Source: an uncultured Candidatus Saccharibacteria bacterium
GTDB lineage: Bacteria > Patescibacteriota > Saccharimonadia > Saccharimonadales > Saccharimonadaceae
DNA length: 52,420 bases
Direction of reading: 5' to 3'
Assembly: GCA_947303945.1 (NCBI GenBank)
Contig: CAMYZS010000010.1
Location: forward strand, 1-52,420
In this document: positions 1 through 9,200 of the stretch, piece after piece
How positions within the stretch are numbered: position 1 is the stretch's first letter
Layout of the letters: the number at the start of each line of letters is the position of its first letter
Position numbers and translations under genes: made by a program
The notes under the pieces: generated by a model
Told to the model about the DNA's origin: nothing
Seen by the model: the letters and a program-made list of their open reading frames with translations, nothing else
The model's database searches: none

Positions 1-112
1 TGCTATACGCCATGTATGCATGCTTGTATGCGTGTTTGTGTGCGTGTGTGAGCACGTGCTATACGCCATGTATGCATGCTTGTATGCGTGTTTGTGTGCG
101 TGTGTGAGCACA
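1..112. repeat. 56-bp GT-rich tandem repeats, left terminus
   Basis: Two consecutive units of 56 bp (starting at 1 and 57), made of alternating pyrimidine/purine GTGTGTG tracts, TGCATGC steps and a GCACGTGC palindrome at the unit junction. The second unit diverges near position 112. The same unit fills the right end of the window; bases 1-98 equal 52323-52420. The ends therefore overlap, which fits a circular or terminally redundant molecule. Alternating purine/pyrimidine runs of this kind can form Z-DNA; that is general knowledge and not shown here. Confidence 0.9.
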
Positions 113-130
113 TGTTCACACGTGTTATGT

Positions 131-212
131 ACACCCTTTATTCAAGGCTGGGGTATAAACTCAAGACTTTTTAAGCCCGTTTATAATGCCCCGTGAATCT
201 TTTTTTAGCAGA
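131..212. repeat. 82-bp direct repeat with internal inverted repeat, copy 1
   Basis: This segment recurs almost exactly at 324-406. Each copy holds an inverted repeat: GGGGTATAAAC on one side and GTTTATAATGCCCC on the other, separated by about 18 nt, followed on the plus strand by a T-run. It lies downstream of the last minus-strand gene. It could be a transcription-end structure or part of a replication or terminal region. No coding potential is credible here. Confidence 0.8.
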
Positions 213-323
213 TGTACCATGTATGTATGCTTGTGTGCACATTTGCGTGTGCTAATACGTGCTATGTACCGCGTTTGTGTGCGTGTGTTTGTATGTGTTT
301 GTATGTGTGAGCACGTATTATGT

Positions 324-406
324 ACACCCTTTATTCAAGGCTGGGGTATAAACTCAAGACTTTTTAAGCCCGTTTATAATGCCCCGTGAATCTTTTTTTT
401 AGCAGA
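324..406. repeat. 82-bp direct repeat with internal inverted repeat, copy 2
   Basis: Second copy of the element at 131-212, differing by one extra T in the T-run. A third, truncated copy (about 412-448) keeps only the GGGGTATAAA and TCAAGACTTTT part and runs into the 3' end of the next gene. The rest of 1-447 is GT-rich repeat sequence; I see no gene in it. Confidence 0.8.
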
Positions 407-447
407 CATGTGCCCTTTATTTTAGGGGGGGTATAAATTCAAGACTT

Positions 448-720
448 TTATGCAGTCAAAGGAACTTTTAATTTTACAAAAGACACACCTTCACGGCCCG
501 TTAGATTAAATTCCACTATTTCATCTATAGCTCTCTCAACTTCAAGTAGATAATCAAGATCCGTCATCTCAGAAGAAACATTCGCAATTCTTGCTAAATA
601 CGCGCACGAATTATAGCCTCTAGCTACATCTTCGGCATACCATTTATCAAAATCTTCAAACGGACTATACGGATTATCCGACGTCGTAAGGGCCACGGTA
701 TAATTATATTTATCAATCAT
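448..720 (-). CDS. Hypothetical acidic 90-aa protein
   Basis: Last gene of the leftward transcription unit, 18 nt after the stop of the RNA polymerase-like gene and preceded by GGGAGGCG as ribosome binding site. The product is acidic, predicted soluble and mainly helical in its middle (residues 30-70). I recognise no domain. Its tight coupling to the polymerase-like gene suggests co-expression; a partner or regulator of that protein is possible but is only a guess from position. Confidence 0.75.
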   Translation of the reverse strand: MIDKYNYTVALTTSDNPYSPFEDFDKWYAEDVARGYNSCAYLARIANVSSEMTDLDYLLEVERAIDEIVEFNLTGREGVSFVKLKVPLTA

Positions 721-738
721 TATTTTACGCCTCCCTTA

Positions 739-3366
739 TCAGACATATTTTAGCAAAGTACTAACTGAGATACCTAAAGATTTAGCAACCTCTTCATTCG
801 TGTATCCACGGTTTAATCTCATTTTCGCTTTAGCTATTTTATCGGCAGTCATTCCTTTATTGCTTCTTGGAGTAAATGCCGCTTTTAACTGATCCGCGTC
901 AGCATGTTGAAGAAGCTTTTCGAGCCTATTTGTTGAAATTGCGCCGGCATTTATAGCTTCAACTTCTTCATCTGTAAAAGTTACTCGTTGCTTTTTAGCG
1001 CCCACTTGTTCACGAGCACTGACTAATAATTGATTCTTTTTCTTTTTCTTATAATCTTTATCGTCTTTTAATTCTGGATTATCTTTAACCATGGCTACCC
1101 ATTTAGCATTCGCTATTGCTTGCGCTTGTCTTTCATAAGGAGCATTTTTTTCTGCTATAGCTAATTTATTCATTAAAGAATCTACTTGAGGTGCATATTT
1201 TAAAGTAGCAGCTTTATTAACTTTTTGAGGCTTAATGGCGACGTATTCTTTTCTAGACCTATTGCCCAAACTTTTTAAAGAATTAGCGTACGATGCGTAT
1301 ACTTCTTCCATTGGTAAACCCGATGAAAGCTCTCTAGCATCCGTTGCTTCATACATTTTAGTGGACTTGGTTGTCCGATCCGTCAAAACTTCTTTGATAC
1401 TTCCGTCTTTTTGTTTAACCTTCTTCACATATTGTTCTGGTTTTTCTTTAAAAATTTTCTCACCAGTTTGTTCATTTATATAATATTTTGTCGATCTATG
1501 CGGGACTGTGGCTTGACTTGATGCTCGGGATAAAAGCGTCGATACTCCTCCGCCTCCCTGATAGTCTTTTTTCAATTGCGAAATCCCATTTACTTCTTCT
1601 GATAATTTATAATTCAAATTATGTTTCGCAGCATCTATAACAACCATAGAATGTTTAACTGCTCTTGTTAACTCTTCATCGGTAGCCCCTTTGAGTGTCA
1701 TATCATTAATTAGATTTGATATTATACCCATCTCCGTTTGCTCTTTATGGCCTCCTTTTTTCCCCATGGAAGCCATACCTTCTACACCCGGAAATTCAGC
1801 TTTAGGATCAAAGTTGATTAACCCCTCAAGCGGCGCTTTAGTTTTGATTTTTAAACCTTTTGTCGGAATGACTATTGCCGTGTCCCCATCGAAATCTGCT
1901 CCAGACAACTGAGCTGCCGTAGTGGGGTGAATTCCAACAGCGTCCTTAGCATTTTCAAATAAACGTTTTGCATCCTTGTTTTTATTATTAACGATCAGCC
2001 GTGGTATTTCAAATGTTCCTCCGTGGGGGTAACGGACCAAAACAATTTCCTCACCATTCTCATAATTCGGCGCATATACTTCACCAGGTTTAATGCTTTT
2101 TAAAGGAAGTAAAACCGATGTTGTCTGACGTGGAAGAGATGCAGCTTTCAAATGAACTGCCGCAGAATCACAATCATCCCCAAAAGAATAAAGTAAATGC
2201 TTTTTAACTATAGGATTTGTTAACTGCATGATGTCATCATATTCATCTTGCTTTGCCATCAAAGATTTATCAAGCTGTCTTTTAGCCAAGCTTGTATCTT
2301 GTTTTGAAAGGAATTGGGATGCTAAATTTCTAGACCATTCAGTCCAATCTCCTTCTTCTCTAATAATATTTAAATATCCCTTTCTTCCAGCAGGGCCCTC
2401 TTTTATTGACGCGCCAAATGGATTTTCAGGATCATCTTTCTGTGGTTTTAAACAGTCAAGTTTGGAATGAGATTTATCTTTGTTCGTATTAAATCTTATA
2501 TCAATACCATCTGGCAAATCGTCAGCATAAATGGCCATCCCTTTCAAATAATGCGTACCGTCAACTCCTATGCGTACTTGTGCGTATCTAGCTTTTCCTA
2601 AATCCAAATCTTTAACGCCTCTACGTAGTTCTATCACACCATCCATATCAGTACCACCATCTTCAGCATAACGAATGGCAACTCTTTTAGATGAAATATT
2701 TTTTATAGGACGCTTTTCAAAAGTTTTTCCTCCATCTTCAGATGTTTCGTCAATCATTTTAATATTATGCCGGTTTTGCCATACTTCTTTGGCTGTTGTG
2801 CCAGGCGGGGCAAGAACTCTAACGTTTGTGTATTTACCAGTACCAACCTGCTGTATGGGGACCGTTTGTACAGTATAGCCTTCCATCTTTAAAATATTAA
2901 CAGATTTCTTCAAGGCATCCTGCGTCACTCCCAATTGATGTTCAATCCCAGCAGACGTATCGATAAAGCCTTTTTCTTTGACGGCTCTTTTTAATGCCTC
3001 CGCGGTTGAATGCATAGAAAGCATTCTTTCTTTTCGAGAAGGATCGAGATATGACACGACAGTAGATACTGGAGTATGCATCCTTTCTGCAATGGCCGGC
3101 AAGGACATACCTTTATTCCGCAATGTATTAGCAGTGTTTGAATTTCTAAGCCAATCTCTTTTCTGTTCCAAAGCAAGCTTAGCGCGATATTCATCGATTT
3201 TTAAGCCGTTAGCTTCGGCTCTTTGCTTTTCTGTCATACCTTGCTTTTTATACTCCAGTTCTCGTTGTCTCCAACTTTTAGAACGCTGCGGATTTTCCCC
3301 TGATCCCCAAGGATAACGACCGGAATGCCGCGGCGTACCATAATGCTTTAATTCATCATCCATCAT
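739..3366 (-). CDS. RNA polymerase-like protein with DFDGD catalytic motif (YonO / beta-prime / RdRP superfamily)
   Basis: 875 aa. Residues 488-501 read SGADFDGDTAIVIP, matching the catalytic loop NADFDGDxxxxxxP of cellular RNA polymerase beta-prime and of single-chain YonO-type and RdRP enzymes, where the aspartates hold the catalytic magnesium. Upstream, LVRYPHGGTFEIP (443-455) resembles the RNP-lhPGD stretch preceding that motif in RdRP-like enzymes. Downstream, VIDAAKH (576-582) resembles their conserved D-x-x-K element. Helix-turn-helix-like segments sit near residues 82-107 and at the extreme C-terminus (EEVAKSLGISVSTLLKYV). The N-terminus LKHYGTPRHSGRYPWGSG is a tag I know from phage virion-associated proteins. 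Start ATG overlaps the stop of the nuclease gene (ATGA-type). A likely role is phage-encoded transcription, perhaps of the repeated promoters in this genome. Superfamily assignment is fairly sure; activity and template are inference. Confidence 0.75.
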   Translation of the reverse strand: MMDDELKHYGTPRHSGRYPWGSGENPQRSKSWRQRELEYKKQGMTEKQRAEANGLKIDEYRAKLALEQKRDWLRNSNTANTLRNKGMSLPAIAERMHTPVSTVVSYLDPSRKERMLSMHSTAEALKRAVKEKGFIDTSAGIEHQLGVTQDALKKSVNILKMEGYTVQTVPIQQVGTGKYTNVRVLAPPGTTAKEVWQNRHNIKMIDETSEDGGKTFEKRPIKNISSKRVAIRYAEDGGTDMDGVIELRRGVKDLDLGKARYAQVRIGVDGTHYLKGMAIYADDLPDGIDIRFNTNKDKSHSKLDCLKPQKDDPENPFGASIKEGPAGRKGYLNIIREEGDWTEWSRNLASQFLSKQDTSLAKRQLDKSLMAKQDEYDDIMQLTNPIVKKHLLYSFGDDCDSAAVHLKAASLPRQTTSVLLPLKSIKPGEVYAPNYENGEEIVLVRYPHGGTFEIPRLIVNNKNKDAKRLFENAKDAVGIHPTTAAQLSGADFDGDTAIVIPTKGLKIKTKAPLEGLINFDPKAEFPGVEGMASMGKKGGHKEQTEMGIISNLINDMTLKGATDEELTRAVKHSMVVIDAAKHNLNYKLSEEVNGISQLKKDYQGGGGVSTLLSRASSQATVPHRSTKYYINEQTGEKIFKEKPEQYVKKVKQKDGSIKEVLTDRTTKSTKMYEATDARELSSGLPMEEVYASYANSLKSLGNRSRKEYVAIKPQKVNKAATLKYAPQVDSLMNKLAIAEKNAPYERQAQAIANAKWVAMVKDNPELKDDKDYKKKKKNQLLVSAREQVGAKKQRVTFTDEEVEAINAGAISTNRLEKLLQHADADQLKAAFTPRSNKGMTADKIAKAKMRLNRGYTNEEVAKSLGISVSTLLKYV

Positions 3367-3923
3367 ATATTATCACCCATCTTTTCTAATATTTCGGAAA
3401 AATCACGTATTTTGTTCATAATATCACGAATATCTTCAGCTGAACAATCAGCTTGTATTATTTCATCCGACTGATATATCCGTAAATCGAAATCTATCGA
3501 TTCTGGATTATAATTATACTCTAAGCAAAATAACGCAGCATATATCATTAATTGCTCTACATGCGCAGGGGTTATGCCCGTTTTTAAATCAAATATTCGT
3601 AACATTCTAGTTTTTTCGTCGAACATTATAGCATCTGCTGTGCCAAAACAAACAGGCGAATAATATAATATTTGTTCCGACTCCATGCGATATCCAATTG
3701 CATCATTCACAAACGAGTTAAAAGTCTTTTTACTTTTAGCGGCTTTCACATTGTTTTTTATCATATCTGATGCTAATTTATGTAGCCTCGTGCCTTGCTC
3801 TTGTGCCTGGGCATTTAAATATGCCGCCTTTACTTTTGTAGAATCATATCTAACCCATGAATATTTACTAGCACTTAAAAAAGCATGTTTTCCTTCAAGC
3901 GCATAATGCTTGTTGAAGTTCAT
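3363..3923 (-). CDS. PD-(D/E)XK nuclease, RecB/Cas4-like
   Basis: 186 aa from the ATG at 3923, chosen because GAGGAGG lies 7 nt upstream; a longer reading frame starting at 3965 has no such site. The C-terminal half shows the RecB-type nuclease core: GTRLHKLASDMI (conserved H), then GTADAIMFDE and IFDLKTG (D...DLK), followed by a helix with HVEQLMIYAALF, the QxxxY-like signature. Such enzymes are 5'-3' exonucleases in phage recombination or replication. It overlaps the VRR-NUC gene upstream and the polymerase-like gene downstream, so the three are translationally coupled. Confidence 0.75.
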   Translation of the reverse strand: MNFNKHYALEGKHAFLSASKYSWVRYDSTKVKAAYLNAQAQEQGTRLHKLASDMIKNNVKAAKSKKTFNSFVNDAIGYRMESEQILYYSPVCFGTADAIMFDEKTRMLRIFDLKTGITPAHVEQLMIYAALFCLEYNYNPESIDFDLRIYQSDEIIQADCSAEDIRDIMNKIRDFSEILEKMGDNI

Positions 3924-4182
3924 ACAATACCTCCTCTTCACATTCAGGATATATAAAACTTGCATACGACATTCGGTTTAAATATTTAACCCAATAATCT
4001 TGATTTGGTTGGTGATGTGCTCGACCAGATCTTTTAACTTCCAACATGGCCCAACGGTCACCATTTAAAATTAATAAATCCGGCAAACCCTGTTGATCAT
4101 CAATTTTTAATATTATACATGATGGTATCATTTTTCGTATCTCTTTTTTTAAATATGCTTGATATTTATTTTCTTTTATCAT
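3895..4182 (-). CDS. VRR-NUC domain nuclease
   Basis: 95 aa, a minimal stand-alone VRR-NUC fold: an N-terminal helix, then GLPDLLILNGDRWAMLEVKRS containing the PD...ExK catalytic core (D in GLPDLL, E and K in LEVKRS) and PNQDYWVKYLNRM with the typical Q-x-x-W helix. VRR-NUC proteins cut branched DNA and in phages usually act as Holliday-junction-type resolvases. It is the first gene behind a promoter plus leader hairpin at 4200-4278 and overlaps the following nuclease gene by 29 nt. Confidence 0.85.
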   Translation of the reverse strand: MIKENKYQAYLKKEIRKMIPSCIILKIDDQQGLPDLLILNGDRWAMLEVKRSGRAHHQPNQDYWVKYLNRMSYASFIYPECEEEVLYELQQALCA

Positions 4183-4210
4183 AAGAGATACCCCTTTCGA
4201 TAATAAAAAT

Positions 4211-4250
4211 GAGAGAGAATGCTATAAAAATAAGCCACATTCTCCCTCTC
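4211..4250 (-). promoter_or_regulatory. Leader hairpin with U-rich tail (attenuator-like)
   Basis: On the minus strand GGAGAATG pairs with CATTCTCTC in an 11-bp stem (one G-U), with a 16-nt loop and the tail ATTTTTATTATC just before the ribosome binding site GAAAGGGG. It begins only a few bases after the -10 box of the promoter at 4252-4276, so a new transcript would carry a terminator-like hairpin in its leader. Stem sequence differs from the hairpins of the accessory region, while the architecture is the same. Confidence 0.65.
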
Positions 4251-4251
4251 T

Positions 4252-4276
4252 ATTATAACCCATGTTTTTTTCGTGA
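4252..4276 (-). promoter_or_regulatory. Promoter P1 (family of TTACG-N14-TATAAT elements)
   Basis: First of 13 related elements. The -10 box TATAAT (4252-4257) is preceded by ACGAAAAAAACATG; here the block reads CACG in place of TTACG. It stands between the NUMOD-like gene and the VRR-NUC gene and would start the nuclease / RNA polymerase-like operon. Confidence 0.7.
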
Positions 4277-4282
4277 AACTTA

Positions 4283-4540
4283 TTAACATCCAGGTCGTAA
4301 ATATAGTTCATCCGGCCTAGCATATCTAAACGTAAAACCTTTATGAGTTTTTCTCAATCCACGCAAGCACAGCAAAATATCACCTTTGTGTCCATGAATT
4401 GCTTTTGCCGCGTCTGCATAGCTATCATACATTCTTCCAGTTTCATTTATGATTACCGGCATATGATTTATTGGCCGACCTGGGTTTCTGTATGCTTTTT
4501 TTCTTTTTTTAACTTTTTTTATATTGTCACTGCGTCCCAA
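4283..4540 (-). CDS. NUMOD1-like DNA-binding protein without nuclease domain
   Basis: 85 aa. After a basic N-terminus (KKVKKRKKAYRNPGRP), residues 36-73 (GRMYDSYADAAKAIHGHKGD...KGFTFRYA) fit the NUMOD1/IENR1 helix-turn-helix repeat that normally sits beside HNH or GIY-YIG homing nucleases. No nuclease core is present, so it may be a free-standing DNA-binding protein or a remnant. Start is TTG with GGAGGG 8 nt upstream, overlapping the helicase stop (TAATTG). Confidence 0.7.
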   Translation of the reverse strand: MGRSDNIKKVKKRKKAYRNPGRPINHMPVIINETGRMYDSYADAAKAIHGHKGDILLCLRGLRKTHKGFTFRYARPDELYLRPGC

Positions 4541-5740
4541 TTAATATCCCTCCGAACAAATAAATTTAGTTTCATTAAAACGTTCTTTCCGTTTTAAACA
4601 TAATCGTATACCTCTATCCAAAGGCGAATTTGATATCAGATGATAATATACCAAATCCTCATATGATGTATTTAATCTATCAACACGCCCTTTTGCTTGC
4701 GTCAAAATTTTATAGCTATACGTTTGGCTATAAAATATAATAGTGTTTGTCGATGTGCATTCCCAACCTTCAGCGCCAGCAGAGTATTGAACTATGTATA
4801 CATTATTTTTATTACTGAGATCTAACGGTTCCTGATGTTTTTGTCCATTCCATTGTGTATAATTTATACCCGCATCTTCGCAAACTTGTTTTATAATATT
4901 CAATTCGTATGTATAATTATAAAATATAATGGCGCCGACCGTCAACGTTGTCAATATATTAAATAATGCATCTATTCTTGAACTATCACTATTTATAATT
5001 TTTCGGGCGGCGTACATCATGCTTGATATATTATCAAATGGTTTATTATTAAAAACGTCCCATTTGCTCCGCATAATTGTTAAATATGAATCTTTATCGT
5101 AATTTACATCTATAAATATATCGTGCGGCTTAGTGACTTTATGGAATTCCATTTTTACAGTAATGTCATCACGAATTTTATAAAGTTTTCGAACATTTAC
5201 ATAATGATCAATTATTGGGAATTTAGCAAATCTTTTGTATACCACATGCTGATGAATAAAGTCACTTCGATTCTTATAAAATCCATTTGCAATCATTATG
5301 GGGACGTAGTCCATCCACGTGTCACCAGGGGTAGCCGTTAATAATATCCATTCATTGCTCTTCGATATCATTAAAAATGATTTAGACCAAGAACCTTTAC
5401 CGGGAACTCGTTGCTCGTCGAAAATAAAGAATGCATGTTTTTCTTTTATATATTTCGAAATATTATTCCACGAATCTATAATGATATCGTCTTTATTCAC
5501 GTCTAATAAAAATGGCGCCAATTCATTTTCCCATTCTTTTGAATCTCGTTTTTTAGCAGTGGTTATTATTATTAATTTAACAAACCGCTTTGGTATTTCA
5601 AATGGCTCCAATGAGCCACCACAAACTTTTTCAAAATAATATGCAAGAGCCGTTCTACTTTTACCAGTACCGACCCCACCCAAAAGGATGGAGCCGTTCT
5701 GGATTTTAGAAAGTGCTTCTTGCTGATGTTTATACAGCAT
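4541..5740 (-). CDS. SF2 DEAD/DEAH-type helicase
   Basis: 399 aa from the ATG at 5740, chosen because GAGGAGTGA (which includes the SSB stop) lies upstream; an in-frame ATG at 5803 lacks a site and would overlap more. Motif Q-like YKHQQEAL at the N-terminus, Walker A GGVGTGKS (21-28), motif II FDEQ (107-110), motif III LTATP (about 131-135), and near the C-terminus YSAGAEGWECTSTNTIIFY and QAKGRVDRLN as motifs V and VI. It resembles the compact SNF2-like phage replication helicases. Placement beside SSB and polymerase supports a role in DNA replication or recombination. Confidence 0.85.
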   Translation of the reverse strand: MLYKHQQEALSKIQNGSILLGGVGTGKSRTALAYYFEKVCGGSLEPFEIPKRFVKLIIITTAKKRDSKEWENELAPFLLDVNKDDIIIDSWNNISKYIKEKHAFFIFDEQRVPGKGSWSKSFLMISKSNEWILLTATPGDTWMDYVPIMIANGFYKNRSDFIHQHVVYKRFAKFPIIDHYVNVRKLYKIRDDITVKMEFHKVTKPHDIFIDVNYDKDSYLTIMRSKWDVFNNKPFDNISSMMYAARKIINSDSSRIDALFNILTTLTVGAIIFYNYTYELNIIKQVCEDAGINYTQWNGQKHQEPLDLSNKNNVYIVQYSAGAEGWECTSTNTIIFYSQTYSYKILTQAKGRVDRLNTSYEDLVYYHLISNSPLDRGIRLCLKRKERFNETKFICSEGY

Positions 5741-5747
5741 AGAAATA

Positions 5748-6227
5748 TCACTCCTCATCGAATGGTGGATCATCGTCAAAATTGTACTTATCAGCAAATG
5801 CATCTTTATGGATTGTGAAATATCCGGTCTTCAAATATGCTTTTACCTTACCCGGTTCCCATTCGCGGCCGCGAATGATCAAATCAACGGATTCTAATTC
5901 GGCATAATCCAAAGATGCAACCGTTGTTTCATCCAAATATGTTTTCTTTCTGTCGGTCACCATGACAATTGTTGGTGATATGCGTCCATATCTAACCGCC
6001 ACTGAAACGTATGGTATTATTTCATCAGAATCTCTTACAGAACGGATTCTGATGTTCCAGCCGCGGTCTTTCAGCTCATCTGCTACATCTATGTTATCGA
6101 TATCGACACAAAAATTTCTGATGCCTTTTTCGTTGTACTTACGCTCAACACCGGCAAAATTTCTCCAACGAATTTTTGCGTCCTCTACTACCAAATTTCC
6201 TCTTTCATCAATTGTAAATTTACTCAT
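5748..6227 (-). CDS. Single-stranded DNA-binding protein-like (phage OB-fold, acidic tail)
   Basis: 159 aa. Beta-rich body with RWRNFAGVERKYNEKGIRNFCVDI at the start, a pattern I know from phage SSB-like OB-fold proteins, and the tail YNFDDDPPFDEE, an acidic C-terminus like the partner-recruiting tip of bacterial SSB. It sits directly downstream of the replicative polymerase and upstream of the helicase with AAAAAGGAGATATTTATT before ATG. Likely coats ssDNA during replication. The family is inferred from motif and context. Confidence 0.8.
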   Translation of the reverse strand: MSKFTIDERGNLVVEDAKIRWRNFAGVERKYNEKGIRNFCVDIDNIDVADELKDRGWNIRIRSVRDSDEIIPYVSVAVRYGRISPTIVMVTDRKKTYLDETTVASLDYAELESVDLIIRGREWEPGKVKAYLKTGYFTIHKDAFADKYNFDDDPPFDEE

Positions 6228-6243
6228 AATAAATATCTCCTTT

Positions 6244-9200
6244 TTAATTAATAAATTCTTCAGTACTCATATTTGATTTAGATGCCTGCTCATCGATGGA
6301 TGCTAAGGCATCATCCACCAAACTTTTATAATATGAAATATCAATTTCATCCAGCCGCGATTCAACCATGGAACTTTCTTTCCAGCGATAGCCTTTGGTA
6401 CCAACCACAGCCGAATATTTACCATCTTTTTCTCTCAAGAGCTCTCCGCCGCCCGTTCCAGATTTAACCGGAGTAAATAAACCAACTCTACCGACAAACA
6501 CGTATTCATGCTCATCTTCTGGTAATGTTTCATTAAAATCCAAATACATAGCGGTTGTTACAGATTTCGTTTCACACATATCTTTAAACTCTATATCTTC
6601 GTGGCTAAATAGTGTTTTAAATACATATGGAACTTGAAACTGTGTACCCGTAGCAGACCAATGACCATCTTCTGACTTAGCAACATATACGGCATCATTA
6701 ACCAGGCACATTTTTTCATAGGTATCTTCGTGCTCAAAAATATAACCATATTGCTTTCCATAATCATACACAAACTGTATGATTTCAGGGGTTGCATTTG
6801 GAATTTTTATAGAATCCGTTTTTATATGAGCAACTGTAAAACCTCGATCTTGTACTTCATGCTTAAGATTTATCATAAATAATGCACCTCTTTTAGCGAC
6901 TATGTTATCAACATTTCGCTCATCTTTAAATGGATTTGTGAATTTTGCTGATGTATATCCATATATAGAATTAATAACTATTTTAAGTGCTTGTGATAGA
7001 TCTTTGGCTTCTGCTTCATCGGTTAAAAATATAGCTAATTTACCGTCTAATATCTTTTTTGCAGATTCATAATCTTTGTGCTTGATAAATATACGTGCTT
7101 GCTTAATTTCACTAAACCGTTTTGTATAATCACCAAATAGATTTAATTGCTCTATACTAGTTGGATGCATGCTTGCTATATCGAGAAGAGCTACATTTTG
7201 ATAAATACCGGGTTCTGCATAAACATACCCGCCCTCTTTCGGATCTTCACCTCTATACATAGAATGTCCATTTTTAAATTCATAACCTGGAAACATCTCG
7301 GACAAATCAGTATAATTAAGTTTTGGGTGCTTTTCATTACCAAATATAATTTTAGTCGCGTGCATTCTAGTTGACGCATTGGGCGTTAGTCCAGATAATA
7401 CTGATAATATCAAACGAGCTTTAAAGTCGGCGACTCTGTTGTAAAACACAGCTTCAGTTGCCCTGACATCATTCGCACAATAATCGGCTACTTCAGCCCA
7501 ATGTGTTTCATCCAGTGGCTCATCCCAAGGATAAGCATTCTCTTGGTGATTTATGCCTAATTCTATTTCCCATTTTTTTAAAGATTGTTTCTTACTACAA
7601 AAATCATATACATCGGTATATGATATATTATACGCATCCGCAATTGTTGAATTAGGCGAACCACTTATTATCCTTTTAGATAACGAATATAATGATTCAT
7701 TATCATACCCTAGAAGCCAGGCATACAAAATATGATTATCATACTTACGGTTATTAAAACCAACCAGTGGTAACGACATTAACTCCTCTATTTGTTCTCT
7801 TGTTGGATTTATCCATCGATACACTATATCTTCTTTCTCATATTTCCAACAAACAATAAATACATTAGAAAAAACTTCAACATCGAAAAACACCATTTTA
7901 AATTTATCATCATTTGCCATCTTTGGAGAATCGACTTCTTTATCAATTTCATCTTCATCCGATGAGAATGGCATTTTCGTAAACATCTCAATGCAATATT
8001 TAGAATTGTTAGTGGAGTTTGATGCAAAGTATAATACATTCGGCTTTAAATCCATTAAATTATATTTCATGCCGCTATCGTGCGCCTGAGTTAATAAATA
8101 GTAAATATAATCAATACTCGGTTTGGTTGCATTATGATAACCTTTATTCAGATTTTTTACAACCATTGCTCGGAGCATTTTTTCATTTTTTAAACGAAAA
8201 TCATTTAACATTTTCTTTTTCTCCTTGTACGGTAAGCCACCAGAAATATGACAAATATCCAAATCATTACAAATCGTTCGTTTACGTCGCAATGAAGCTA
8301 ATCCGCGATACACTTTGACTTCTATACCCGGAGCAAATACGGGAGATAATAATTCAACATCACCATCATAAATATAATGCAGATGTAATCCTTGCCCACT
8401 TTTAGATGCTTCGGCATAAGTAGGATAAAAACCGTATTTTGCAGCAGCCTCAATATTCGCTGATAGATTTTTATTTCCGTCCTTATCTTTAAGATCAAAA
8501 TCAATAACAATATGGTTTTTAGGAATTCTAACAAAATGCAATTTCGAAGTATCTATATCGCTTAATGTAGTTTTGACCTTGTCCCATTTATGCATTGGGT
8601 GTTCCTCATCATTTGCGTATTGCGCCGTACAATCATGACAAATATCATCAAACAAACTATGGCCTTCCGTCAGATTGAGCCAACTTGGAATATCCACAAC
8701 GGTTTTAATATTTTCAACTAATTCTGGGGGGCTAAATCCTTCAAACTTTTCAAATATAAAACCGTCATAATAATTAGTAACATTTGTCCCATCGGGCATT
8801 CTCTTTTGATCATAATGATTAAGAAAATATCCTTTTAATTCGGTTTTAAATACTCTTTTATTAAATGGATAATTTATTTTGGCTTCATCAACATAGTCTT
8901 TATATGCGGACCAAGCTGCTTTCAGAGAAGTTCCTTGACAAAATATCTCTTTCATCTCAAACATAAAATTATAAAAGTCATTCGTCTCTTCAAACATCTC
9001 TTTCGGTCTGTATGCATCATAATAAGACGGACCCAAATCCTCAAACACAGTTAAGCAATAATGCGCGATAGCTCCAAGTTCAGACTTAACGCCTTTGAAT
9101 ATTTTGTTATATTCAGACCTGCTTAGTTTTTCACCAGTTGGATACACATCTATCAAACGTCTTAGAAGTCCACTTTTAGTATTTGTTATTCGGACAGGAG

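Noticed and set aside
1-112. CRISPR array
   Set aside because: The units repeat without unique spacers of constant length, so they are tandem repeats rather than repeat-spacer units.
186-389. 67-codon plus-strand frame in the left-end repeats
   Set aside because: Made of Cys/Val repeats from the same GT-rich sequence; no start signal.
5741-5803. Earlier start of the SF2 helicase
   Set aside because: It lies inside the SSB gene and lacks a ribosome site, whereas the ATG at 5740 has GAGGAG upstream and starts at the conserved motif Q-like sequence.
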